Assembly: GCA_945917475.1 (NCBI GenBank)
Contig: CAMEHL010000005.1
Coordinates: 1-33,950 of the forward strand
Direction: 5' to 3'
Source of the DNA: an uncultured Clostridia bacterium
Lineage (GTDB): Bacteria > Bacillota > Clostridia > Christensenellales > Borkfalkiaceae
DNA: 33,950 bases
Part shown: in pieces, positions 7,956 to 14,400 of the stretch
Position numbering within the stretch: position 1 is the first letter of the stretch
Layout: every line of letters starts with the position of its first letter
Made by a program: the position numbers and the translations under genes
The notes under the pieces: model-generated
Databases searched by the model: none
What the model was told of the DNA's origin: nothing
What the model saw: the letters and a program-made list of their open reading frames with translations, nothing else

Positions 7956-8154
7956 GCCAAACAAAACTTAATAGATTTTAAAAATGAGTAGACGAAGGAA
8001 TATTTTATTCCTTTTAACCCATACTCCCAATATCTCTATTTGTTAAAATGCAAATTTCGTATATTGGGAGAGTTTACTCACTCTATATAAGTTTTGTTTG
8101 GCGACAACCGAAATTTGCGTTTTAGTGCGTTAACTTCGGTTGGCGCACTTTTTT
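7956..8154 (+). ncRNA. Highly structured leader or small RNA of unknown family
   Basis: No known family was recognised. From the sequence: (1) GCCAAACAAAACTTA (7956-7970) pairs perfectly with 8088-8102, and after one bulged A (8087) ATAGA (7971-7975) pairs with TCTAT (8082-8086), a 20-bp closing stem. (2) Inside, TGAGTA/TACTCA (7985-7990/8075-8080) closes a junction holding hairpin AAGGAATA/TATTCCTT (7995-8013) and a long arm CTCCCAATAT/ATATTGGGAG (8024-8033/8061-8070) with tip ATTTG/CAAAT. (3) The arm's loop side 8042-8059 is complementary over 18 nt (three G-U) to 8109-8126, outside the closing stem, so a pseudoknot is possible. (4) The 3' end is a UUCG-capped terminator. (5) CAACCGAA (8105-8112) can pair with TTCGGTTG (8135-8142) as an antiterminator. 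It could be a cis-acting attenuator for the next two genes, a stable sRNA, or both. No reverse transcriptase, Cas or IscB-like gene is present in the window. Confidence 0.7.
8124..8154 (+). terminator. UUCG-capped terminator before the methyltransferase
   Basis: AGTGCGTTAAC, TTCG, GTTGGCGCACT: an 11-bp stem (two U-G pairs) with a C(UUCG)G tetraloop, followed by six T residues. It ends 41 nt before the methyltransferase ATG. The 3' arm overlaps the sequence that could pair upstream with 8105-8112, so terminator and antiterminator are mutually exclusive. Confidence 0.88.
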
Positions 8155-8195
8155 GTTTTAAAGGTGCGACTTTATTATACGAAAGGAGCGCCGAA

Positions 8196-9368
8196 ATGGG
8201 CAAAAACGCAAATTTAAGCAATGCCAAAAACGCAAAGAACGACGAGTTTTACACGCAACTCGCCGACATTGAGAACGAATTAAGGCACTATAAAGCGGAC
8301 TTTTACGGAAAAACCGTTCTCTGCAACTGCGACGACCCGTTTGAAAGCAATTTCTTTAAGTATTTCGCTATGAACTTTAATCATCTGCGATTAAATAAAC
8401 TTATCTGCACGAGTTACGACGATTCGCCCGTCGCATATACACAGTTATCCCTGCTCGACGATATCCCCGACAGAGTTATCCCTAACAGCGTAAGAAAAGC
8501 GTATAAAATAGAAATCACCGAAGTTGACGACTACAACAAAGACGGCGCGGTTGATTTGGCGGACGTTGAGTTTTTGCTTAAAAACGATAAAAACACTTTA
8601 AAACTGTTAAACGGCGACGGCGACTTCCGCTCGTCCGAATGTATAGAACTTTTAATGCAAGCGGATATCGTGGTAACCAATCCCCCGTTTTCGCTTTTCA
8701 GAGAATACGTCGCGCAACTGATAGAATACGACAAAAAGTTTATTATAATAGGCAATATGAACGCCATAACTTACAAAGAAATTTTTCCGTTAATTAAAGA
8801 CGGAAAATTATGGACGGGGTTTTCATTTAATAAGACGGTAGAATTTATTATGTCTGACAGTTATGAGTTAAAAGGAAAAGCGTATATCGACAAGCAAGGA
8901 AGAAAACACGGATTTGTTCCCGCTATAAACTGGTATACGAACGTAGATATAATTAAACGACACGAAGACTTGCCGCTATATAAAAGTTTCTCTCCGCAGG
9001 AATACCCTAAATACGATAATTACGACGCAATCGAAGTAAGCAAAGTTGCCGATATACCTTACGATTACGAAGGTTTTATGGGCGTTCCTATTACTTTTCT
9101 CGACAAGTACAACCCGGAACAGTTTGAAATAATAGGGCTGCTTCAATCGAGCGACGAAAAACTCGCGGGCGTTCCTATTTTGAGAATATATAACGATTTT
9201 AAAGAAATGCGGCAGGATATGACTTTTACGGGCTGTTCGGGCGTAAAGGCAAACGGTAATCCCGTACTTCCGGGAAAATCCCAAAGGGGTAATTTTTTAT
9301 ATAATCCGGACACAAACGAATATGTACATTCCGCTTACGCGAGAATACTGATAAGGAGAAGAAAATAA
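8196..9368 (+). CDS. EcoRI-family adenine-specific DNA methyltransferase
   Basis: Predicted to methylate adenine-N6 in a short DNA site using S-adenosylmethionine. The 390-aa protein begins MGKNANLSNAKNAKNDEFYTQ, the family's usual start, so I chose the ATG at 8196 (GAAAGGAG 8 nt upstream) over the ORF-track start at 8094, which would lie in the RNA closing stem. LCNCDDPFESNFFKYFA (about residues 42-58) is the SAM-pocket region; VVTNPPFSLF (159-168) holds the catalytic NPPF. Between them, residues 112-123 form a textbook EF-hand/dockerin-like loop (DYNKDGAVDLAD). The C-terminal half is the presumed DNA-recognition part. The stop overlaps the next ATG by one base (TAATG), so the two proteins are probably co-translated. 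Alone it would be an orphan methyltransferase; next to an HNH nuclease it suggests restriction-modification. Confidence 0.9.
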   Translation: MGKNANLSNAKNAKNDEFYTQLADIENELRHYKADFYGKTVLCNCDDPFESNFFKYFAMNFNHLRLNKLICTSYDDSPVAYTQLSLLDDIPDRVIPNSVRKAYKIEITEVDDYNKDGAVDLADVEFLLKNDKNTLKLLNGDGDFRSSECIELLMQADIVVTNPPFSLFREYVAQLIEYDKKFIIIGNMNAITYKEIFPLIKDGKLWTGFSFNKTVEFIMSDSYELKGKAYIDKQGRKHGFVPAINWYTNVDIIKRHEDLPLYKSFSPQEYPKYDNYDAIEVSKVADIPYDYEGFMGVPITFLDKYNPEQFEIIGLLQSSDEKLAGVPILRIYNDFKEMRQDMTFTGCSGVKANGNPVLPGKSQRGNFLYNPDTNEYVHSAYARILIRRRK

Positions 9369-10477
9369 TGAAAATCGAACTTCACGAAATTAAAATAGGA
9401 GAAGTGGTAGACGGTTACGTCGACAGTCAGGAAAACGGCGTGGTCGGGTACGGCGGCAAACTCAACATACGCCCCGCGTTTCAGCGCGAGTTCATTTATA
9501 AAGACGTTCAGCGTAACGCCGTTATCGAGACGGTGCTTAAAGGTTTTCCGCTCAACGTTATGTATTGGGTTAAAGACGACAACGGCAATTACGAACTTTT
9601 AGACGGGCAACAGCGCACTGTCAGCATTTGTCAGTACGTTACGGGTGATTTTTCGCTCGATGACCGTTATTTCCACAGCCTTACGAATACGGAACGGAGC
9701 AGCATTCTCGACTATCCCCTTATGATTTACATCTGCTCGGGAAACGATAAAGAAAAACTCGAGTGGTTCAAAACGATAAACATTGCCGGGGTGCGGCTTA
9801 AAAATCAGGAACTCCGTAACGCCGTTTACACAGGCGCATGGCTCTCGGACGCCAAACGCTACTTCTCCAAAATAGGATGCGTTGCGTATCTGCTCGCCAA
9901 CAAATACCTTATCGGCGAAGTGAACAGGCAAGATTATCTCGAAACCGCCCTGTCCTGGATTGCCGCAAAAGAAAATACGGTTATAGAAAAATATATGTCC
10001 GTTCATCAGCACGATTCGCACGCAACGCCGCTCTGGCAATATTTTCAGTCGGTTATCGCCTGGGTGAAGACCATATTCCCCGTTTATCGCAAAGAAATGA
10101 AAGGTTTGCCCTGGGGCATTCTGTATAACGATTACGGCGGCAACGTGTATGACCCGCAGATTATGGAAGAGAAAATCGCAAGTTTAATGCAGGACGACGA
10201 CGTAACCAGACGTTCCGGAATCTACGAATATTTATTGTCGGGGAACGAAAAACATCTCAATATCCGCGCTTTTTCGGACAACGAAAAGCGGCAGGCATAC
10301 GAGCGGCAAGGCGGAATATGTCCCCTTTGCGTCAATGAACACCGCGAAAAAACGCATTACGAAATAGAAGAAATGGAAGCCGACCACGTAACCCCCTGGT
10401 GCGAAGGCGGAAAAACAAACGCGGACAACTGTCAGATGCTTTGCAAAGAGCACAACAGAAGAAAATCGGACAAATGA
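9368..10477 (+). CDS. DUF262-HNH protein, candidate restriction nuclease
   Basis: A 369-aa two-domain protein. The N-terminal part (about residues 10-190) is a DUF262/GmrS-like domain of the ParB/Srx fold: RPAFQREFIYKDVQRN, then ELLDGQQRTVSI with the DGQQR nucleotide-binding motif. The C-terminal part (about 315-365) is an HNH nuclease: CPLC, EADHVTPWCEGG, and NCQMLCKEHN, so the His-Asn-His core and four zinc cysteines look intact. DUF262 with HNH or DUF1524 occurs in type IV GmrSD and several other defence proteins. Here the gene overlaps a methyltransferase, which instead suggests cleavage of unmethylated DNA with self-protection by the partner; this is inference. There is no terminator with a clear T-tract directly after it. 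Confidence 0.9.
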   Translation: MKIELHEIKIGEVVDGYVDSQENGVVGYGGKLNIRPAFQREFIYKDVQRNAVIETVLKGFPLNVMYWVKDDNGNYELLDGQQRTVSICQYVTGDFSLDDRYFHSLTNTERSSILDYPLMIYICSGNDKEKLEWFKTINIAGVRLKNQELRNAVYTGAWLSDAKRYFSKIGCVAYLLANKYLIGEVNRQDYLETALSWIAAKENTVIEKYMSVHQHDSHATPLWQYFQSVIAWVKTIFPVYRKEMKGLPWGILYNDYGGNVYDPQIMEEKIASLMQDDDVTRRSGIYEYLLSGNEKHLNIRAFSDNEKRQAYERQGGICPLCVNEHREKTHYEIEEMEADHVTPWCEGGKTNADNCQMLCKEHNRRKSDK

Positions 10478-10563
10478 CGACTCTATCCACCGTCCGCCCA
10501 TAAAACCGTATAAAAATCTTATTAGAAAAATGTTTATTTTTTCACGATTCGATAGATTTAAAC

Positions 10564-10585
10564 CATTACACGATTTCGTGTAATG
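10564..10585. repeat. Palindrome, left member of an inverted pair
   Basis: CATTACACGA TT TCGTGTAATG, 10-bp arms with a 2-nt centre. Its central 18 nt are the exact reverse complement of the core of the larger palindrome at 10744-10783. The 158 nt between them are very AT-rich with no ORF; an imperfect hairpin TTACACAATTT...AAATTGTATAA lies inside. Confidence 0.7.
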
Positions 10586-10743
10586 AGCATAATTATATAT
10601 AAATTAAGCATTATACAATCATACAAATTCTCTCATTATAAAGCCACTCACAAATTACACAATTTCTTTTAATAAAAATTGTATAAATAACGATTAACCC
10701 TGCACCTATAATACACATATCTACTGAAATATACATTTTATGT

Positions 10744-10783
10744 ATAATAACCCGTTACACGAAATCGTGTAACGGGTTATTAT
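10744..10783. terminator. 19-bp perfect palindrome, probable bidirectional terminator
   Basis: ATAATAACCCGTTACACGA, AA, TCGTGTAACGGGTTATTAT: 19-bp arms with a two-base centre. It sits between the plus-strand methyltransferase/nuclease unit and the minus-strand uppP-mscL unit, so it can serve as terminator for both, though T-tracts are weak. It shares its TTACACGA core with the palindrome at 10564. Confidence 0.6.
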
Positions 10784-10795
10784 TACGCATATAAG

Positions 10796-10930
10796 TTATT
10801 CCGCAGCCTGTTTTTCCGCTTTTTCCGTTCCGTCGGAACCGCAAGCCGTAAGGGCACATATAGGACCCGCCAGCATTGCAGATAAAGCAATCGCTACAAT
10901 TTTTTTCCTAATAAAATTCTTCTTTTTCTT
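10796..10930 (-). pseudogene. Lipoprotein signal-peptide fragment lacking a start codon
   Basis: This frame reads KKKKNFIRKKIVAIALSAML, then AGPICALTACGSDGTEKAEKQAAE and stop. It is a convincing lipoprotein signal peptide: positively charged start, hydrophobic core, lipobox LTAC followed by GS and a short polar tail. However, the frame is preceded directly by TAA (10931-10933) and then AAG; no ATG, GTG or TTG occurs before the hydrophobic core. It follows the mscL stop by 7 nt. Either the start was lost by mutation, or a rare ATT codon is used, or there is a base-call error. It is a decayed or miscalled small lipoprotein gene at the end of the operon. Confidence 0.5.
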
Positions 10931-10937
10931 TTAACCG

Positions 10938-11531
10938 TTAAGCCTTTTTCTCTTTTTCCAGAAGTTCGACGATTTTCTTTAACAGGTCGGTTTCGGTGGG
11001 ATTCGCTTCGCGTTCTTTTCTGGCTTTTTCATCCGCTTCCGCTTTTTCTTTTTCTGCCTGTTCGGCGGCGAGTTTATCCTTTTCGGCGACGTATTCTTTC
11101 ACTTTATCGGCGTCGAAAAGGCTGATTTTACGTCTTTTTAACTCTTTTTTATCTTCTTTGGTCAATTTTTTATAGTCTTTAGTAAGTTTTTCGCCGCTTT
11201 CCTGAACTTTGTTTATCGCCTTGACGATAGTAAACAACACGAGCGCGACGAGTAAAAAGTTGATAATCGCGCTGATGAACGCGCCCCAGTCAATATAGAT
11301 TGCGTTTGCGATATCGGACGCGTCGCCCACGAGAAAGGTATAAACGCCTTCTATTCCGCCCTTAGAGCCCGACACGAGAAAGATAATCCAGTTGATGAGC
11401 GGTTGAAGAATATACTTGGTAAGACCGTTGACGATTGCGGTGAATGCTCCGCCGACGATAACGCCGACCGCCATATCGAGAACGTTGCCGCGCGTAATGA
11501 ATTTTTTAAATTCTCCGAAAAATTTTTTCAT
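10938..11531 (-). CDS. mscL: Large-conductance mechanosensitive channel MscL
   Basis: MscL opens under membrane tension to release solutes during hypo-osmotic shock. The N-terminus MKKFFGEFKKFITRGNVLDMAVGVIVGGAF is the family's signature N-terminal helix and first transmembrane segment; the second membrane helix is around residues 80-105 (WGAFISAIINFLLVALVLFTIVKAINKV). The protein is 197 aa against about 120-150 usually: an extra, highly charged Lys/Glu/Ala-rich region (about residues 110-197) extends the cytoplasmic C-terminal helix and looks like a long coiled coil. RBS AAGGAG precedes the ATG. It is the third gene after uppP and a 46-aa ORF. Confidence 0.93.
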   Translation of the reverse strand: MKKFFGEFKKFITRGNVLDMAVGVIVGGAFTAIVNGLTKYILQPLINWIIFLVSGSKGGIEGVYTFLVGDASDIANAIYIDWGAFISAIINFLLVALVLFTIVKAINKVQESGEKLTKDYKKLTKEDKKELKRRKISLFDADKVKEYVAEKDKLAAEQAEKEKAEADEKARKEREANPTETDLLKKIVELLEKEKKA

Positions 11532-11579
11532 TTGTTTCTCCTTTGCTTTATAAAATTTACTCTCTTTTTAAATGCGGAA

Positions 11580-11720
11580 TTATCGCCGCGTTTTACGCGT
11601 TTTAAGGTTATTGAGTTTTTTCACGAGCGCGGCGCACTCTCTCGGCGCGGCGCAGGCGAGCGCGTTTATAAGTTCTCTTTCCCGTATACGGGCTTGCGAT
11701 TGCGTAAAATCTTCTTTCAT
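11580..11720 (-). CDS. Small hypothetical protein (46 aa)
   Basis: Not recognised. The ATG at 11720 has AAGGGG six bases upstream, and the stop is TAA at 11580. The product starts MKEDFTQSQARIRERELINA and ends KKLNNLKTRKTRR; it is helical, charged and contains ALACAAPRECAALVKK with two cysteines. It lies 9 nt after uppP and 48 nt before mscL, in the same direction, so it is probably cotranscribed. It is too short for the ORF track's best call, but its ribosome binding site and position support it. Confidence 0.55.
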   Translation of the reverse strand: MKEDFTQSQARIRERELINALACAAPRECAALVKKLNNLKTRKTRR

Positions 11721-11729
11721 AACGACCCC

Positions 11730-12515
11730 TTATTTCCCGATAATCGCCGTAATCACGGTAAAGATTGCCATAACGCCGAGATACAGCGAAAACCATTTAA
11801 AGTTTGCTTTTCTTATTAATTTGAGCATAAAAGTGATTGCTATGTATCCGGTAACCGCGGCGGTTATCACGCCAAACAGGAGCGGAAGAACGTCGACGTT
11901 TCCTATCGTGCCTGCCTTGACGCATTTAACGCTTTCGAGCAGCGCCGCCGCCAGAATAACGGGCACGCTCATCAAAAACGTAAAATTAGCGTTCGAGTCT
12001 CCTTTCACTTTTGCGAGAATACCGAAAGAAGAAGTGGTGCCGCTTCTCGAAACGCCCGGGAACACGCCCACCGCCTGACCGCAACCCATAATAAACGCGG
12101 TTTTAAGGTTCACGTCGTTGACGAGCGCGGTTTTTTTAGCGCGCCGTTCGGCAAACAGCAGTTCCGCCGCCGTGAACGCGAACGCGATGGCGAGCAGCCA
12201 TATATGTTCTGAAAAGAGCGCGTCAAGATCCACCGCGACGGCGAGAATTATGCCGATTACGCCCGCGGGAACGGTCGCGACGACGAGATACAAAAGTTTG
12301 TTGAACGGTTTTTTAAACAGCGATATGATTTCTCTCCATAAGACGACGATTACGGGCAGAAGCGTGCCTAAATGCAGCATTACGCTGTAAAACACGACGT
12401 TGTTTTCTATGCCGAGCCAGTGCTGCAACAGAATAAGGTGTCCGCTGGACGACACGGGCAGAAATTCCGCCAGTCCCTGTACCGCCCCGAGTATTATAGC
12501 CTGCCATACGTTCAT
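11730..12515 (-). CDS. uppP: Undecaprenyl-diphosphatase UppP (BacA)
   Basis: UppP removes a phosphate from undecaprenyl pyrophosphate, recycling the lipid carrier for peptidoglycan and other wall polymers, and gives bacitracin tolerance. The 261-aa length is typical. Both active-site motifs are present: GLAEFLPVSSSGHLIL near the N-terminus (residues 15-30) and GVFPGVSRSGTTSS (about 152-165). About eight hydrophobic segments are visible. The ATG at 12515 has AAGGAG upstream. It heads a small unit with the 46-aa ORF and mscL, an association with envelope stress. Confidence 0.96.
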   Translation of the reverse strand: MNVWQAIILGAVQGLAEFLPVSSSGHLILLQHWLGIENNVVFYSVMLHLGTLLPVIVVLWREIISLFKKPFNKLLYLVVATVPAGVIGIILAVAVDLDALFSEHIWLLAIAFAFTAAELLFAERRAKKTALVNDVNLKTAFIMGCGQAVGVFPGVSRSGTTSSFGILAKVKGDSNANFTFLMSVPVILAAALLESVKCVKAGTIGNVDVLPLLFGVITAAVTGYIAITFMLKLIRKANFKWFSLYLGVMAIFTVITAIIGK

Positions 12516-12661
12516 AATTACTTTCTCCTTTTAACTGCTTTTAACGGCGACGCATTAGCGCGGTTGCACCGCAGTGCGTTCGCATACGGCGTTTGCCGTT
12601 TTGTTTTTTTATTGCCGCGTTTTAATCGCGCGTTACGCGTTTTTGACTTATATCTTTAATT

Positions 12662-13597
12662 TTACGTTTTATCCGCCTTAACGCCCGCTTTATTATCTTT
12701 CACGTTATTTATTTTATTAGTGATAAGTCTTATAAATTCCCGCACGGCGAAAGTCAGATTCTCGTCTTTGGGAAGCGCGAGCCCTATCGCGCGCGACGGA
12801 AGCGCGGGGTCGGTCTTTATCTCTTTGAGTTCGCCCGCCGCCAACTCTCTCGCGACGAATTCCCGCGGGATACACGCTATGCCTATGCCGTTTTTGGCGA
12901 GTTCCGCCATAAGTTCTAAACTTTTAAGTTCTATTTCGGGATGTAAATGCACGCCCTGGCTCCCCGCGAACGATACAATCGCCTGTTGAGTTGCCGCAGA
13001 CGTTTCAAGCATTAAAAGCGGGTAATCCTGCAACCGTTTAAGATCTATCACGCCGCTCGTCAACTCATCGAAGTTATCGTTCGCCACGAACGCGTCGTGC
13101 AGTTGCATTACCGAACTTAAAAGGTTTATGTCGCTGTCGTCTATCGGGAGATTGACGAAGCCCACGTCGCCTTTCTTGTTTTTCAGCGAGTCTATCGTTT
13201 CCGCCGAAGTGCCGTTCATCAGCACGAGATTTACGTCGGGATACTTTTCGTGGTACTCTTTTATGAACGGAATAAGAAAATGCGTGCTTACCGTGTCGGA
13301 CGCGCATATTCTCACAACGCCCGTAGCGGTGTCTTTCAGTTCCGCGTATTTGGACTCCGCTTCGTCGAACAGTTTAAGCGCCTTTTCCACTATGGGAAAA
13401 ATCTGTTTTCCGCCCGTTTCGGACAGTTCCACGCCCTTGTGCGTGCGGTAAAAAAGCGTTCCGCCGAGTTGACTTTCGAGTTGCTTTATCGCCTGCGAAA
13501 CGGCGGGTTGAGAAATGAAAAGTTCTTCCGCCGCTTTGGTCAGACTGCCGCACTTGGCGACGGCGTAAAACACTCTGTACAATTCGAGATTTACCAT
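12662..13597 (-). CDS. LysR-family transcriptional regulator
   Basis: A 311-aa LysR-type regulator. The N-terminal winged helix-turn-helix reads LYRVFYAVAKCGSLTKAAEELFISQPAVSQAIKQLESQLGG (residues about 5-45), followed by the linker helix and a periplasmic-binding-like effector domain (about 90-300). I chose the ATG at 13597, with GGAG 6 nt upstream, instead of the ORF-track start 12 codons earlier, because LysR proteins begin within a few residues of the first helix. The target is unknown. LysR genes are usually divergent from their target, but here no divergent gene exists: neighbours are a co-directional membrane protein upstream and uppP downstream. Ligand not predictable. Confidence 0.9.
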   Translation of the reverse strand: MVNLELYRVFYAVAKCGSLTKAAEELFISQPAVSQAIKQLESQLGGTLFYRTHKGVELSETGGKQIFPIVEKALKLFDEAESKYAELKDTATGVVRICASDTVSTHFLIPFIKEYHEKYPDVNLVLMNGTSAETIDSLKNKKGDVGFVNLPIDDSDINLLSSVMQLHDAFVANDNFDELTSGVIDLKRLQDYPLLMLETSAATQQAIVSFAGSQGVHLHPEIELKSLELMAELAKNGIGIACIPREFVARELAAGELKEIKTDPALPSRAIGLALPKDENLTFAVREFIRLITNKINNVKDNKAGVKADKT

Positions 13598-13687
13598 AAA
13601 ATTCTCCTGCAGCGACTGTGCCGCTATCCACAAAACCCCGCGTAATTATGGAACGAGCCGACCGTTCCGCTGCTATTTTTATTCCGT

Positions 13688-14083
13688 TCAGTAACCCCGT
13701 CTTACCGACGCGGCTATTACGAACAATACGAAGAAAAAAACTGCGGAAAGAGCAAAAAGCGCGCGGGCGCAGATTGTTGCGGCTTTACTCTCCGTCTTTA
13801 CCGCGTTTATAACGGACGCTATGACCGAACAGACTATAATCGCGAACGACAGGTACATAAGAAAGGACAGATTTTCAGTCCCGAGATTATCCGCAATGCT
13901 GTAATAATAGTCGGTTCTCGACGTTAAAAACTCGCCCGTTATTTCGGAATAACCCGGCAAAACAGCGATATCGTGAAAACATTTTATGAAAAACGCGGGA
14001 ACAAAAAACAGGTTAATCGCGATTTCGCCGACGGATATCCAAAACGCGCTCTTTTTTAAATAAGATTTACCGTTAGAAACCAT
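13688..14083 (-). CDS. Hypothetical four-TM membrane protein
   Basis: Not recognised. Starting at the second ATG (14083) gives 131 aa; that codon sits 8 nt after AGGGGG, while the first ATG at 14089 is too close to it. Hydrophobic segments: WISVGEIAINLFFVPAFFIKCF, a loop with SEITGEFLTSRTDYYYSIADNLG, FLMYLSFAIIVCSVIASVINAV, and ALFALSAVFFFVLFVIAAS near the C-terminus. Three or four membrane helices. The ribosome binding site lies inside a repeat element that recurs 200 nt upstream on the transcript (see repeat 14086). Confidence 0.65.
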   Translation of the reverse strand: MVSNGKSYLKKSAFWISVGEIAINLFFVPAFFIKCFHDIAVLPGYSEITGEFLTSRTDYYYSIADNLGTENLSFLMYLSFAIIVCSVIASVINAVKTESKAATICARALFALSAVFFFVLFVIAASVRRGY

Positions 14084-14085
14084 TA

Positions 14086-14122
14086 TCATATCCCCCTGCC
14101 CCTTACTCTTTAAGGGGTGGTT
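14086..14122. repeat. Direct repeat copy 1 (palindromic core)
   Basis: TCATATCCCCCTGCCCCTTA then CTCTTTAAGGGGTGGTT. It contains CCCCTTA/TAAGGGG hairpin arms. A second copy lies at 14287-14324, same orientation, with one inserted C and one C-to-T change. On the minus strand the repeat supplies the AGGGGG ribosome binding site of the gene ending at 13688. Confidence 0.75.
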
Positions 14123-14220
14123 TGGTTGAAAAGTTTTATTCTGCGTTTCCCGAGTTTCTCCGCCCGATTAAAAAGTCGTTGCCTTCGTTCGCCGAGTTTT
14201 TCTTTTTATGCTTTTTTTCG

Positions 14221-14263
14221 TAAGGGGAAGGGACTGTTTTCCGAGTCCGTCCCTTTCCCCTTA
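14221..14263. repeat. Long hairpin between the direct repeats
   Basis: TAAGGGGAAGGGAC / GTCCCTTTCCCCTTA, 14-bp near-perfect inverted repeat (one extra T), with a smaller GGACT/AGTCC pairing inside the loop. The 311 nt between 14090 and 14400 contain these repeats and no gene that I can support. Confidence 0.65.
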
Positions 14264-14286
14264 CTATCCCTTTCCCTGAAAACTCC

Positions 14287-14324
14287 TCATATCCCCCTGC
14301 CCCCTTATTCTTTAAGGGGTGGTT
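14287..14324. repeat. Direct repeat copy 2
   Basis: TCATATCCCCCTGCCCCCTT then ATTCTTTAAGGGGTGGTT, matching copy 1 at 14086-14122 apart from one indel and one substitution. Here no gene start follows. Confidence 0.75.
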
Positions 14325-14400
14325 GCGGACAGGCGTGAACGACTGTTCATAACTGTTCGCGCAAGTTCTTTTGACAAAGTATTGCGTGATGATAACGTCG

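Noticed and set aside
7956-8154. Retron msr-msd, CRISPR/tracr or OMEGA-type RNA.
   Set aside because: The inverted ends and pseudoknot are reminiscent, but no reverse transcriptase, Cas, IscB or TnpB gene lies nearby and no repeat-spacer structure is present.
7956-8154. 6S RNA.
   Set aside because: A long closing stem is present, but the interior is a branched junction with two arms rather than the single rod with a large central bubble expected for 6S RNA, and the terminator-antiterminator pair fits a leader better.
7956-8154. A simple MITE with terminal inverted repeats.
   Set aside because: The ends match a promoter start and terminator exactly, which favours an RNA; not excluded without genome copies.
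8094-8195. N-terminal extension of the methyltransferase (34 extra residues in the ORF track).
   Set aside because: It would be translated from inside the RNA closing stem, has no ribosome binding site, and the family starts at MGKNANL, which has GAAAGGAG before it.
12516-12661. Small RNA or terminator between uppP and the LysR gene.
   Set aside because: Some GC-rich inverted repeats occur, but no stem followed by a T-tract and no promoter could be identified.
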